Positions 33,671 to 42,192 of a DNA stretch of 64,000 nt are shown piece by piece (position 1 is the stretch's first letter; every line of letters begins with the position of its first letter). Position numbers and translations under genes: made by a program. The DNA is from an uncultured Collinsella sp. GTDB taxonomy: Bacteria; Actinomycetota; Coriobacteriia; Coriobacteriales; Coriobacteriaceae. The notes under the pieces were generated by a model that saw only the letters and a program-made list of their open reading frames with translations, was not told the origin of the DNA and searched no databases. The stretch lies in the NCBI GenBank assembly GCA_902493535.1, contig CABUQG010000005.1, positions 11,879 to 75,878 on the forward strand. Reading direction: 5' to 3'.

Positions 33671-34684
33671 TTAATAACGCTCAAAGAAGGCAAGCGCGTT
33701 GTCGCTGCAGAGCTTTTGCATCACGGTCTTGCCAAAATGCTTGGAAAGCATGTTCTGGAACTCGGGCATCTTGCTGGCATCGGAGAGGAAAGCGGGCACC
33801 GTGGCACCGTCCCAGTCGCCGCCGAGTGCGATGACGTCCTCGCCGCCCAGGTCGAGCCAGTGCTCGATATGTGCCGCTAGCTGGTCGAAGGTGACGTCTG
33901 CGGCGGTCTTGTCGGTTGCGTCGTTGGAAAGGAACTCGCTGCAGTAGTTGAGGCCGACGATACCGCCCATGTCGCGAATGGTGCGGAACTGGTCGTCGGT
34001 AAGGTTGCGTTTGACGCCGCAAACCGCACGGGAGTTGGAGTGGCTGGCGACGAAGGGACGCGTGGCGTGGGCGACAACCTCGTCAAAGCACTCATCGTTG
34101 AGGTGGGAGACGTCGAGTACCATGCCGGCGTGCTCCATCTGCGTAAGTGCCTCGATGCCGGCGCCGGTGAGGCCGGCGTGGGTGTCGTGGCCGCTCGCGA
34201 GCGGCCCCTGCGCATTCCAGCTGAGTGACGACATAAGCACGCCCAAGCTCTTGAGCACTTCGATCAGCGCGGGGTCCTCGGCAAAGAACGTGGCGTTTTC
34301 GATGGTGTGGATGCAAGCGACCTTGCCGTCCTTGAGCGCGGGGCGAATGTCTGCGGCGCTGCGCACGTTGACCATACGGTCGTGGTTGAGCATTGCCTGG
34401 CCGCTCATATGCGCCATGATCTGCGCCTGGAAGCGCGCGGCGTGGGCGGTGGGAATCTCGTCGGGGACAAACGTGGCGAAGCACTGTGCCCACGGCGTGT
34501 TGCCGATCTTTGCGAGCGAGATGGCACAGGCGTTACTCTCGATGAGGTCGAAATCTTGCGGATGCGTTTCGTCGCCGGGGAAATAACCGTCGGTGCCGGC
34601 GGTAAAGCGCAGGTCGAGATCGAGCGTGGCCCAGCCGATTCGGTCGGCGGTGTCGCAGTGTAGGTCAAATACGGGATATGCCAT
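33671..34684 (-). CDS. Membrane-dipeptidase family (M19) dipeptidase
   Basis: A 337-residue zinc peptidase. The first metal motif is FDLHCDTAD, the bridging glutamate is in HTIENATF, and later ligands appear in LDVSHLND and ASHSNSRAV. GGDWDG near the C-terminus is also typical. GGAGG precedes the ATG at 34684. There is no signal peptide, so it acts in the cytoplasm on dipeptides, consistent with the peptide transporter at 14.6-20.5 kb. Confidence 0.9.
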   Translation of the reverse strand: MAYPVFDLHCDTADRIGWATLDLDLRFTAGTDGYFPGDETHPQDFDLIESNACAISLAKIGNTPWAQCFATFVPDEIPTAHAARFQAQIMAHMSGQAMLNHDRMVNVRSAADIRPALKDGKVACIHTIENATFFAEDPALIEVLKSLGVLMSSLSWNAQGPLASGHDTHAGLTGAGIEALTQMEHAGMVLDVSHLNDECFDEVVAHATRPFVASHSNSRAVCGVKRNLTDDQFRTIRDMGGIVGLNYCSEFLSNDATDKTAADVTFDQLAAHIEHWLDLGGEDVIALGGDWDGATVPAFLSDASKMPEFQNMLSKHFGKTVMQKLCSDNALAFFERY

Positions 34685-34804
34685 GGTTCCTCCGGTTGCA
34701 GCGTTTCTTTGCAAACTGTCTTCAAATTGTATGACTAGGGTATAGTTAGCGCCATATGTTCATGGCGGCCCGTGTTGTGCGCCGCCCTTATCACGGAGGT
34801 TTCC

Positions 34805-35233
34805 ATGTCCAACCAGGGCAAGAAGGTCAAGACTCATTATCGCGGCACGCTCGACGACGGCACGCAGTTCGATAGCTCCTACGATCGCGGTGAGCCGCTG
34901 GAGTTCACCTGCGGCGCCGGCCAGATGATCAAGGGCTTCGACGCCGCTGTTGTCGACATGCAGGTGGGTGAGAAGAAGACCGTGCACATTCCTGCTGCCG
35001 ATGCCTACGGCGAGCACAATCCCGAGATGGTTCTGACCTTCCCGGCCGAACAGGTTCCCAACATCGAGCAGATTGAGAAGGGCATGAAGCTCTTCTTGTC
35101 CACGCCGAGCGGTATGCCCGTCCCCGCCGTGGTCATCGATGTAACGCCCGAGGCCGTGACGCTCGACGCCAACCACGAGCTGGCCGGTAAGGACCTCAAC
35201 TTTGATATCGAGCTCGTCGAGGTCGAGGGTTAG
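34805..35233 (+). CDS. SlyD-like FKBP-type peptidyl-prolyl isomerase
   Basis: A 142-residue FKBP with VKTHYRGTLDDGTQFDSSYDRGEPLEF, the inserted chaperone flap (YGEHNPEMVLTFPAEQVP) and closing NHELAGKDLNFDIELVEV, the SlyD arrangement. The metal-binding His/Cys tail of E. coli SlyD is missing. ACGGAGG precedes the ATG at 34805. It is followed after three bases by a UreE-like gene, which hints at a role in nickel-protein maturation. Confidence 0.9.
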   Translation: MSNQGKKVKTHYRGTLDDGTQFDSSYDRGEPLEFTCGAGQMIKGFDAAVVDMQVGEKKTVHIPAADAYGEHNPEMVLTFPAEQVPNIEQIEKGMKLFLSTPSGMPVPAVVIDVTPEAVTLDANHELAGKDLNFDIELVEVEG

Positions 35234-35236
35234 AGT

Positions 35237-35815
35237 ATGCCTGAACGCTTGGTTTCGACGACATGCTTGGGAAATCTCAACGATCCGTCCTATGAACTCC
35301 TGCTTCGCCGGAAGTTGGGCGGCGTCTTTGAAGTTGACGATCTGCTGCTCGATTGGGACCAGGCTGATGTATACGCGTTTGTGGGCGTGACGGAGCTGGG
35401 GCGCACGGTCGATGTTCGGCTGGATACTGCCGACGGCGGTCGTCTTGCCGACGGCGACGTGCTCGCCATTGACCGTTCGGGCATGGTGCCCGTGGCGGTT
35501 GTCGTGCGCTTGCGCAGCGCCGAGGTTTATTTGGTCGAAGTTGACCGCATGGACCCGATTGCGCTCGCGCATTCGTGCTGGGAGATCGGCAACATGCATG
35601 CGCCGCTCTTCCGGGGCGACTCGGACGAGCATACTGTGCGCATGTATACGCCGGTGCAGCCTGTTTTGGGCCGCATGCTCCGGGGTGTCGAGGGTGTTCG
35701 GCTCTCGCTGGTTACCCGTGAACTCGATGCGGACCGGCGCTTTGCGTCGAGTGCGGCGGAAGTCGTCGTGAGCATGGCTCCCGACTTTACCATCGTAAAA
35801 AAGGCGCGCGGCTAA
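35237..35815 (+). CDS. UreE-like metallochaperone
   Basis: A 192-residue protein whose second half resembles UreE: SCWEIGNMHAPLF corresponds to the GNRHxP nickel site (histidine kept), and PVQPVLGRMLRGVEG to the UreE C-terminal helix. The first half, with DVRLDTADGGRLADGDVLA, fits the UreE peptide-binding domain. The histidine-rich tail is absent. No urease genes are in the window. Coupled with a SlyD-like FKBP, it may deliver nickel to hydrogenase or another enzyme; this is inference. Confidence 0.65.
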   Translation: MPERLVSTTCLGNLNDPSYELLLRRKLGGVFEVDDLLLDWDQADVYAFVGVTELGRTVDVRLDTADGGRLADGDVLAIDRSGMVPVAVVVRLRSAEVYLVEVDRMDPIALAHSCWEIGNMHAPLFRGDSDEHTVRMYTPVQPVLGRMLRGVEGVRLSLVTRELDADRRFASSAAEVVVSMAPDFTIVKKARG

Positions 35816-35898
35816 GCGCGCGTATGCGCAAGACGGGCTTTGAGGGGCGACCGATCAAGGTCCGTCTTGCTGTTGATATGAGGCTTTGGGGGAAGCAT

Positions 35899-36696
35899 AT
35901 GGGTCTTGAGGGAATCAAACTGATTGCATGCGATTTGGACGGCACGTTGCTGCATCCGGGGGAGCGCGAGCTGCGTTCCGAGGCCTTTGAGCTTATCGAT
36001 GAGCTGCATCGTCGTGGTATCGTGTTTATGCCGGCGAGTGGCCGTCAATATGCGAGCTTGCGCTACCTGTTTGCCCCGGTGGCCGATGAGCTCGCCTATG
36101 TATGCGAAAACGGAACCCTGGTGATGAGCGAGGGGCGTGCCGTCGTCAAGCGTTCCATGGAGCGTAGCCTTGCTATGGTTATCGCGAATACCGTGGTTGC
36201 GTATCCCCATACCGACATGACCCTTTCGTGTGAGGGGCACATCTACACCATGAGCGGCAACGATGCGTTCGTCGACCATTTGCGCTATGTAGTCCACTGC
36301 GATGTGGCGGTGGTCGACCGTCCCGAGGACATCGACGAGGATGTCATTAAGATTGGCTTCCAGACGCCCGAGGTGGATTATCCGGCGGCCCGGGAGTATT
36401 TCGAGCGCCTCTTTGGCGACCGTGTCGATGTGATGACGTCAGGAACCGCATGGACGGACCTTATCGGTTTCGGTTCGGGCAAGGGCTCCGCGCTTGTCGA
36501 TTACGGTCGTGTCCTGGGGATTTCGCCCGATGAGATGATGGCATTTGGCGACAATGAGAACGATCGCGACATGCTCAACGTCGTGGGCCATCCCTATCTG
36601 ATGGAGAGCTGCAACCCCACCATGCGCGGTATCAACGATCGCGTCCGTTACGTGCACACGGTCGAAGAAGAACTGCGCCGCCTGCTCGCCGAGTAG
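35899..36696 (+). CDS. HAD-superfamily Cof-type phosphatase
   Basis: A 265-residue hydrolase. Motif I is ACDLDGTLL, motif II PASGR, motif III involves SGKGSALVDYG and motif IV FGDNENDRDML; the C2B cap lies between. Such enzymes dephosphorylate sugar phosphates, pyridoxal phosphate or flavin nucleotides; the substrate cannot be predicted. GGGGGAAG precedes the ATG at 35899; an earlier ATG at 35878 is possible. Confidence 0.87.
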   Translation: MGLEGIKLIACDLDGTLLHPGERELRSEAFELIDELHRRGIVFMPASGRQYASLRYLFAPVADELAYVCENGTLVMSEGRAVVKRSMERSLAMVIANTVVAYPHTDMTLSCEGHIYTMSGNDAFVDHLRYVVHCDVAVVDRPEDIDEDVIKIGFQTPEVDYPAAREYFERLFGDRVDVMTSGTAWTDLIGFGSGKGSALVDYGRVLGISPDEMMAFGDNENDRDMLNVVGHPYLMESCNPTMRGINDRVRYVHTVEEELRRLLAE

Positions 36697-36699
36697 GTT

Positions 36700-36770
36700 T
36701 TCGGGACATGCCTAGAAATGTACTGTTTGCTGCAAAGCGCGGAAAGGTGGATTTTAAGGCATGTCCCGAA
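36700..36770. repeat. Palindrome between convergent genes (element G)
   Basis: Perfect 14-base arms TTCGGGACATGCCT and complement enclose a 43-base loop containing CTGTTTGCTGCAAAG, a phrase echoed in the loops of elements H and I. It fills the gap between the HAD stop and the Fur-type stop, and may terminate both. Confidence 0.7.
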
Positions 36771-36773
36771 CAT

Positions 36774-37154
36774 CTACCGGCAGTCGGGGCAGAGACCCTC
36801 GAAGATGGTGTAGTGCGACGTGACGTGCCAGCCGATTTGCTCGGACGCCTTGGCGTCGAGCTGGGCATCGAAGGGGAGCGGTACGTCGATGACGCGGCTG
36901 CACGAGGTGCAGATGATATGCGCATGCGGCTCGATCGTGCGATCGAAGCGGCTACCGCCCGGCGTCTTGATGAAGAGGATTTCGCCTGCGTCGGCCAAGA
37001 GATTGAGATTGCGGTAGACCGTACCGCGGCTGATTTTGTCATCCTGCGCGCGCACGACGTTGTAGATTTCGTCGGCGGTGGGATGGTTATAGCTTTGGCG
37101 CACGGCGTCAAGAACCAGCTTTCGCTGCCTGGTATTCCTTCTTTGCACCGCCAT
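36774..37154 (-). CDS. Fur/PerR-family transcriptional regulator
   Basis: A 126-residue repressor. The N-terminal winged helix has HPTADEIYNVVRAQDDKISRGTVYRNLNLL. The C-terminal domain has HAHIICTSCSRVIDV and closes with GLCPDCR, giving two CxxC zinc pairs as in PerR. A peroxide or iron sensor is likely in this anaerobe. A TATTTAG/CTAATA inverted repeat lies about 45 bases upstream (37200-37221) as a possible operator. Confidence 0.88.
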   Translation of the reverse strand: MAVQRRNTRQRKLVLDAVRQSYNHPTADEIYNVVRAQDDKISRGTVYRNLNLLADAGEILFIKTPGGSRFDRTIEPHAHIICTSCSRVIDVPLPFDAQLDAKASEQIGWHVTSHYTIFEGLCPDCR

Positions 37155-37215
37155 GCGCCTCGCCTCTTTTCTATTAACGGTCGTAGGTAAATGATACCGT
37201 ATTTAGCACACAATA

Positions 37216-37626
37216 CTAATAATGAGGACTGAAACCGTCTTCATTGGCAAGTGGGGCTCGGGCCTGGGCGTCTACGAGGCGAAAACGCGTTCCCATGCGC
37301 TCGTAGGAGGCATGAAGCGCCTCGAGATGAGATAGGATGTTTGCCGGAGCTCCCTGTATCTCCATCTCGACTGAGCCGTCTTCCATGTTACGCACCCAGC
37401 CGGTGAGGGAGCGTGCCTGCGCGAGGTTGGTGTTGGTAAAGCGAAAACCAACGCCTTGGACTTGCCCCGTCCAGTGCAGGAAATAGCGCAGGGGAGTGTT
37501 TTGAGTGGCCTCGTCGCTTGCGAGTACGGTAAGCCTGCGGCGCAGCTCGAGCTCGACGTTCGATGGTTTTTGAGGCTCTCGACTGCCGCCGGTGACGCTG
37601 GAGAAGAACGTATCGAAGAGGCCCAT
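37216..37626 (-). CDS. Acylphosphatase-like protein
   Basis: A 136-residue protein; residues 45-125 are an acylphosphatase domain with GQVQGVGFRFT (catalytic arginine), LTGWVRNMEDGSVEMEIQG and a shortened end. The N-terminal 40 residues are an unassigned extension beginning MGLFDTFFSSVTGG. The start overlaps the end of the oxidoreductase gene region with no gap, so translation is coupled. It would hydrolyse acyl phosphates; the true biological role of these enzymes is uncertain. Confidence 0.82.
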   Translation of the reverse strand: MGLFDTFFSSVTGGSREPQKPSNVELELRRRLTVLASDEATQNTPLRYFLHWTGQVQGVGFRFTNTNLAQARSLTGWVRNMEDGSVEMEIQGAPANILSHLEALHASYERMGTRFRLVDAQARAPLANEDGFSPHY

Positions 37627-37628
37627 CG

Positions 37629-38735
37629 CTATGCCTGCTTGTCTGCGTCGGCCGGGAAGGTAATGCCGGCCTGCTGGCGCACGGCATCCATGATGCGCAG
37701 TGAGACGAGCGTGACATCGCGGTAGTGGCCAAGCTCGTGGCGTCCTGCCGGGGTCTCCCAAATCTCTTCCTTAACGTTATCGATGCCGCCGATGGCGGTG
37801 ATAAAGTCTGTGAGTTCGTATTCCATAGTGTTGCTCGATTTGGGCAGGTCGAGCACGCGGCCGTTGTCTCCCTGTTCGCGCGGTGCCTCGGTCGCCGAGC
37901 CGCGTACGACGTCGCCGCGATAGTCGATGCGGACGTTGCGGGGCGTGGACAGATGGTCGATCTGGATAGTGCCACGCTCGCCTTCGATCTGCGAGGGCAG
38001 CAGGTCATTCGTAATTTTGGAGTGCGCGAGCTCGACGGAGATGCGGCCTCCGCCGTAGCTGGCGAGGATGGAACCGCAGCCGTCGATGGGGCCGTGCGTG
38101 AGCTGTCGCGTGGTGGGGTCGAGCAGAGTAGTCATGCTCGTAAGGCCGGAGGGCATGCCGAAAATCTCGACCATGGGCTCGACGGCGTAGACGCCAATGT
38201 CCATGAGGGAACCCGATGCCATATTGCAGTCGAAGATATTGGTGGCGCGTCCCGCGAGAATCTCGTTGTAGCGCGAGGAATACTTGCCAAAGCGCAATGA
38301 GGCGCGGCGGATGGGGGCGATCTCGCCCAGGGCGTCCTCGATGGCGTGGAAGGCGGGATCGTGGAGGGGACGCATGGCCTCGAGGGCCACGACACCTGCT
38401 GCCTCGGCAGCGCGGAAGACTTCCAGCGCCTGCGCTTCGGTGGCGCAGAAGGGTTTCTCGACGATGACGTGCTTGCCACCGGCGATGCAGGCAAGGGCCT
38501 GCTCGTAGTGAAGTGCGTTAGGGCTGCCGATATAGACGGCGTCGACGTCGACGGCTGCCGCAAGCTCGTCGAGTGCGGTGAAGTTGCGTTCGCCGCCGTG
38601 CTCGGCAGTAAAGGCGGCGCCGCGCTCGGCATTGCGCGAGAGCGTGCCCACGAATACAGCCTGGTCGTTGGCATTGACGACCTGGATAAAGTCGTCGGTG
38701 ATCATGGATGTGCCGATGGTTGCGATACGCAACAT
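37629..38735 (-). CDS. Gfo/Idh/MocA-family oxidoreductase
   Basis: A 368-residue NAD(P)-dependent dehydrogenase. The Rossmann part begins MLRIATIGTSMITDDF, the characteristic lysine is in HVIVEKPFCATEAQA, and YIGSPNALHYEQAL matches the family. GGGGGA precedes the ATG at 38735. Members oxidise sugars, inositols or related substrates; the exact one is unknown. A paralogue lies at 45992. Confidence 0.88.
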   Translation of the reverse strand: MLRIATIGTSMITDDFIQVVNANDQAVFVGTLSRNAERGAAFTAEHGGERNFTALDELAAAVDVDAVYIGSPNALHYEQALACIAGGKHVIVEKPFCATEAQALEVFRAAEAAGVVALEAMRPLHDPAFHAIEDALGEIAPIRRASLRFGKYSSRYNEILAGRATNIFDCNMASGSLMDIGVYAVEPMVEIFGMPSGLTSMTTLLDPTTRQLTHGPIDGCGSILASYGGGRISVELAHSKITNDLLPSQIEGERGTIQIDHLSTPRNVRIDYRGDVVRGSATEAPREQGDNGRVLDLPKSSNTMEYELTDFITAIGGIDNVKEEIWETPAGRHELGHYRDVTLVSLRIMDAVRQQAGITFPADADKQA

Positions 38736-38808
38736 GTGTCCCCCTTGCGTTGTTTGGCTTACAGGACGAGTGTAGCGCGGGAGGACACAAAAGCGTGCGA
38801 AAACGCCG

Positions 38809-39294
38809 TTACAGGTCGCTCTCGTTAAAGCCAGCGTCGATATCGAGGTTGCTGCCATCGGCTGCCGTGGTGGCAAGCTCGTCGCAGCGCTCGTTGAGCT
38901 CATGGCCGGCGTGGCCCTTAACCCAGATGAACTCCACTTTGTGCTTGCTCTTTGCGGCAAGCAGGCGCTCCCACAGATCGCGGTTCTTGACAGGCTGCTT
39001 GTTGGCGGTCTTCCAGCCGCGCTTTTTCCAGCCGTCGATCCAGTGTTTGTTGAAGGCGTTGACGACGTATTGCGAATCGGAATGGACCTCGACCTCGCAG
39101 GGGCGGTTGAGTGCCTCGAGCGCCACGATGACCGCCATGAGCTCCATGCGGTTGTTGGTGGTCTTGGCGTAGCCACGCGAAAGCTCGGAGGTGAAGGTCT
39201 TGCCGGCGGGGTTGGTGTATTTGAGCACGGCGCCGTAGCCGCCGCGTCCCGGATTAGATCGAGCCGAGCCGTCGGTATAGATGATGACCTTCAC
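38809..39294 (-). CDS. rnhA: Ribonuclease HI
   Basis: A 161-residue RNase H. Catalytic carboxylates are visible in IYTDGSARSNPG, NRMELMAVI and VHSDSQYV, and the last in HELNERCDELA; WVKGHAGHE is the conserved histidine loop. The basic region WKKRGWKTANKQPVKN is also present. The GTG at 39294 follows AAAGGAA. It removes RNA from RNA-DNA hybrids. Confidence 0.95.
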   Translation of the reverse strand: MKVIIYTDGSARSNPGRGGYGAVLKYTNPAGKTFTSELSRGYAKTTNNRMELMAVIVALEALNRPCEVEVHSDSQYVVNAFNKHWIDGWKKRGWKTANKQPVKNRDLWERLLAAKSKHKVEFIWVKGHAGHELNERCDELATTAADGSNLDIDAGFNESDL

Positions 39295-39393
39295 ATGGTT
39301 CCTTTCGTTGGGTACGTTTCGTGTGGGTGACCATTGTAGCGCCATGCCCGCCGGGGGCTAGCTATCTACGATTTCTGCCCCGTCTTCCGACAG

Positions 39394-40296
39394 TTAGTTG
39401 GCATGGATGATGCGGTTAAGCTCGTCGAGGTATTGCTGCAAGAGGGGAGAGGGCTTGCGCTCGTCGTGCATGATATAGCCTACGTGCATCGTCGGGGCGT
39501 CTGCCAGCGGGATCGATGCCATACCCCATTGCATTTCATTGGAGAGGACACCGGTCGACAAGGTGTAACCGTTCGACGTGATAAGTAAGTTAGTGAGCGT
39601 CCCGCGGTCCGAGATTCGTATGTTGCGGTCGCAGGGGATATAACTAAAAGGTTCCTCGGCGTAATAGAAGGAGTTTGAGGTTCCCTGCTCAAAACTGTAG
39701 CGCGTATAGGGTGTGAGGTCGGCAAGGGACAGCTGGGGGCGGCGTGCGAGCGGGTGGCGCTCACTAACGAAGACGTGGACCGTCGCGTCGAAGAGGGGAT
39801 GGAAGCTTGCGCGGGCATCGGCGAAGGCCTTCTGCAGAACGCGGGCGTTAAAGTTATCTAGATACAGAATGCCGATATCGCTGCGAAATGCGCGGACGTC
39901 GTCGATGATCTGCGAGGTGGTGGTTTCGCGCATGATGAACTCGAACTTACTGTCGCGGCAGCGCTCGACGACGTTGACAAAGGCCTCGACCGAAAACGCG
40001 TAGTGTTGGGCCGAGATGGCGAGGCGGGCCTGAGGTGTGCCGCCGTCCTCGTAGCGGGCTTCGAGCATGTCGGCCTGCTCTACGACCTGGCGTGCATAAC
40101 CCAAAAGCTCGGTGCCGTCGTTGGTGAGTGCAACGCCGCGGCTAGAGCGCGTAAAGATTTCGATATGAAGCTCCTGCTCCAGGCTTTTGACGGCATTGGA
40201 GATATTGGACTGTGCCGTATAGAGGCGCTGGGCTGCGGCGTTGATCGATCCGGACTCTGCCACGGCGATCAAAAAGCGAAGCTGCTGGAGGGTCAT
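39394..40296 (-). CDS. LysR-family transcriptional regulator
   Basis: A 300-residue regulator. Residues 1-60 are the winged helix (LQQLRFLIAVAESGSINAAA, then QSNISNAVKSLE), followed by a co-inducer domain. It is divergent from the sulfhydrylase gene across 273 bases that also hold a leader peptide, so it is a natural candidate to control sulfur assimilation, like CysB/CysR-type regulators. This link is inference from position. Confidence 0.9.
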   Translation of the reverse strand: MTLQQLRFLIAVAESGSINAAAQRLYTAQSNISNAVKSLEQELHIEIFTRSSRGVALTNDGTELLGYARQVVEQADMLEARYEDGGTPQARLAISAQHYAFSVEAFVNVVERCRDSKFEFIMRETTTSQIIDDVRAFRSDIGILYLDNFNARVLQKAFADARASFHPLFDATVHVFVSERHPLARRPQLSLADLTPYTRYSFEQGTSNSFYYAEEPFSYIPCDRNIRISDRGTLTNLLITSNGYTLSTGVLSNEMQWGMASIPLADAPTMHVGYIMHDERKPSPLLQQYLDELNRIIHAN

Positions 40297-40403
40297 CGGC
40301 GCCCATCCTTTCGAGTGCTATCTACAAAACCGATAACAGGTTAGCGCTTTTAAGTGATTGACCCGAGGAGACGATGCTCGTACTATTCAAAACACACAAA
40401 GGC

Positions 40404-40554
40404 GGTAGGTAATTAAGCCGACCACGGAACCGGGATGCGAAAGGAGGCCCGCATATGAATTGCTTACCAAGACGAATGCCGGGCTCCTGTTTGCGCCCGT
40501 CGGCGTGATCAGGAGACAGCGACTTACTTCTCTCTTTTTATTTACTTTCGTCCG
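40404..40554 (+). promoter_or_regulatory. Candidate cysteine-responsive attenuator leader
   Basis: GGTAGGTAATT (40404-40414) can pair with AATTGCTTACC (40458-40468, 11 pairs with two G-U), covering leader-peptide codons 2-5, including a Cys codon. Downstream, CTCCTG (40484-40489) pairs with CAGGAG (40510-40515), and GCCGGGC with GCCCGTCGGC offers an alternative. A TTTTTATTT run follows at 40537-40544. Ribosome position on the Cys codons could choose between structures. Function is inferred. Confidence 0.5.
40455..40508 (+). CDS. Putative 17-residue Cys-containing leader peptide
   Basis: A short reading frame, MNCLPRRMPGSCLRPSA, begins with ATG seven bases after a near-perfect AAGGAGG ribosome site, the strongest of its kind in this intergenic region. 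Two of its 17 residues are cysteine (codons 3 and 12). It ends 61 bases before the sulfhydrylase start. Actinobacteria use Cys-rich leader peptides to couple cysteine supply to sulfur-gene expression, which fits. It is too short to prove from sequence. Confidence 0.55.
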   Translation: MNCLPRRMPGSCLRPSA

Positions 40555-40569
40555 ATCAAGGAGATTATC

Positions 40570-41880
40570 ATGAGCCAGTTCATCAACAACCCCGAGCACA
40601 CCTTTGGTTTCGATACCCTGCAGCTGCACGTTGGCCAGGAGAGCGCCGATCCTGCATCCGACTCTCGTGCCGTGCCTATCTACCAGACCACGAGCTATGT
40701 GTTCCGCAACTCCCAGCACGCCGCCGACCGCTTTGGTCTTGCCGACGCCGGTAACATCTACGGCCGTCTGACCAACTCCACCCAGGGCGTCTTCGAGGAC
40801 CGTATCGCCGCACTCGAGGGTGGCGTGGCAGGTCTCGCCGTCGCCTCCGGTGCTGCTGCCATCACCTATACCCTGCAGGCTCTTGCCCAGGCCGGTGACC
40901 ACGTGGTTGCCCAGAAGACCATCTACGGTGGCTCCTACAACCTGCTGGAGCATACGCTCTCCCAGTTTGGCGTCGAGACCACGTTTGTCGACGCTCATAA
41001 CCTGGACGAGGTCGAGGGCGCCATCAAGGACAACACCACGGTCATCTATCTCGAGACGCTCGGCAACCCCAACTCCGACATCCCCAACATCGACGCCATC
41101 TCCGAGATCGCCAAGAAGCACGGTCTGCCGGTTGTCGTCGACAACACCTTCGGCACCCCGTATCTGTTCCGTCCGCTGGAGCATGGTGCCAATATCGTCG
41201 TCCACTCCGCAACCAAGTTCATCGGCGGCCACGGCACCTCGCTGGGCGGTGTGATCGTCGACGGCGGTAACTTCGATTGGAAGGCGAGCGGAAAGTACGC
41301 CCAGATTGCTGAGCCCAACCCCTCCTACCACGGTGTCTCGTTTGCCGAGGCTGCCGGTCCCGCCGCCTTTGCAACCTATGTCCGCGCTATCCTGCTGCGT
41401 GACGAGGGCGCTTGCATCAGTCCGTTCAACGCCTGGGTCCTGCTCCAGGGCACCGAGACTCTGTCGCTGCGCGTTGACCGCCATGTCGAGAACACCAAGA
41501 AGGTCGTTGAGTTCCTGGCTGGTGACAGCCACGTCGCCAAGGTGAACCACCCGAGCCTGCCTGAGCACCCCGATCACGAGCTCTATCAGAAGTACTTCCC
41601 CCGTGGCGGTGCCTCGATCTTTACCTTTGAGATTAAGGGTGGCCAGGAGGCAGCTTGGAAGTTCATCGATCATCTGCAGGTGTTCTCGCTGCTCGCCAAC
41701 GTGGCCGACGTCAAGTCGCTCGTCGTGCACCCGGCTACCACCACGCACTCCCAGCTCTCTGCCGAGGAGCTCGCCGAGCAGAACATCACGCCCTCCACGA
41801 TCCGTCTTTCCATCGGTACCGAGAACGCCGAGGATATCATTTGGGATCTGAAGCAGGCCTTCGCCGCGCTGGACGAGTAA
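40570..41880 (+). CDS. metY: O-acetylhomoserine/O-acetylserine sulfhydrylase
   Basis: A 436-residue PLP enzyme of the Cys/Met-metabolism family. GFDTLQLHVGQ at the start, IYQTTSYVF, YGRLTNST, the PLP-contact VDNTFGTPYL and the Schiff-base lysine in VHSATKFIGGHGTS are all present. Its length (over 420) fits sulfhydrylases rather than cystathionine lyases. It makes homocysteine (or cysteine) from sulfide. AAGGAG precedes the ATG at 40570. Confidence 0.92.
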   Translation: MSQFINNPEHTFGFDTLQLHVGQESADPASDSRAVPIYQTTSYVFRNSQHAADRFGLADAGNIYGRLTNSTQGVFEDRIAALEGGVAGLAVASGAAAITYTLQALAQAGDHVVAQKTIYGGSYNLLEHTLSQFGVETTFVDAHNLDEVEGAIKDNTTVIYLETLGNPNSDIPNIDAISEIAKKHGLPVVVDNTFGTPYLFRPLEHGANIVVHSATKFIGGHGTSLGGVIVDGGNFDWKASGKYAQIAEPNPSYHGVSFAEAAGPAAFATYVRAILLRDEGACISPFNAWVLLQGTETLSLRVDRHVENTKKVVEFLAGDSHVAKVNHPSLPEHPDHELYQKYFPRGGASIFTFEIKGGQEAAWKFIDHLQVFSLLANVADVKSLVVHPATTTHSQLSAEELAEQNITPSTIRLSIGTENAEDIIWDLKQAFAALDE

Positions 41881-41940
41881 GGCGACTTGTGCAAGGACCC
41901 CTTGCGACTCGATAGGTATAACTGCATAAAATGCCTGCTC

Positions 41941-41981
41941 AAGGCGCCTGTGCGAACAATGGTTGCACAGGCGCCTTATTT
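41941..41981 (+). terminator. Intrinsic terminator after metY
   Basis: AAGGCGCCTGTGC and its exact complement enclose an 11-base loop and are followed by ATTT. Confidence 0.82.
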
Positions 41982-42192
41982 GCATAGAGAGGGTGCAAAA
42001 ACAGGGTTTTCGACACGCTTTATGCATTTGAGTTGTGGAAAACTCCTGTTGAGAGGATGTGAGTTTTACGCAATTGACGTGCGCCTTTTGAGTAAAACCG
42101 CAGGTCGCGATTTGCTCGGGGTACTATGCAGCGCGATCGAATCACACGCAGCTCAAACGCAGCAAAAACACACTACGGAGGTTTCCAGCTAC
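41982..42192 (+). promoter_or_regulatory. Upstream region of the secreted-protein gene
   Basis: No gene is seen. GTTTTAC and GTAAAAC (about 42063-42097) form an inverted repeat that might be an operator or hairpin. TACTAT near 42122 could be a -10. CGGAGG near 42177 is the ribosome site, about 10 bases before the ATG. Confidence 0.35.

Noticed and set aside
40404..40569. SAM or other methionine riboswitch before metY
   Set aside because: None of the conserved SAM-I or SAM-IV core sequences is visible; a leader-peptide attenuator explains the small frame and stems better.
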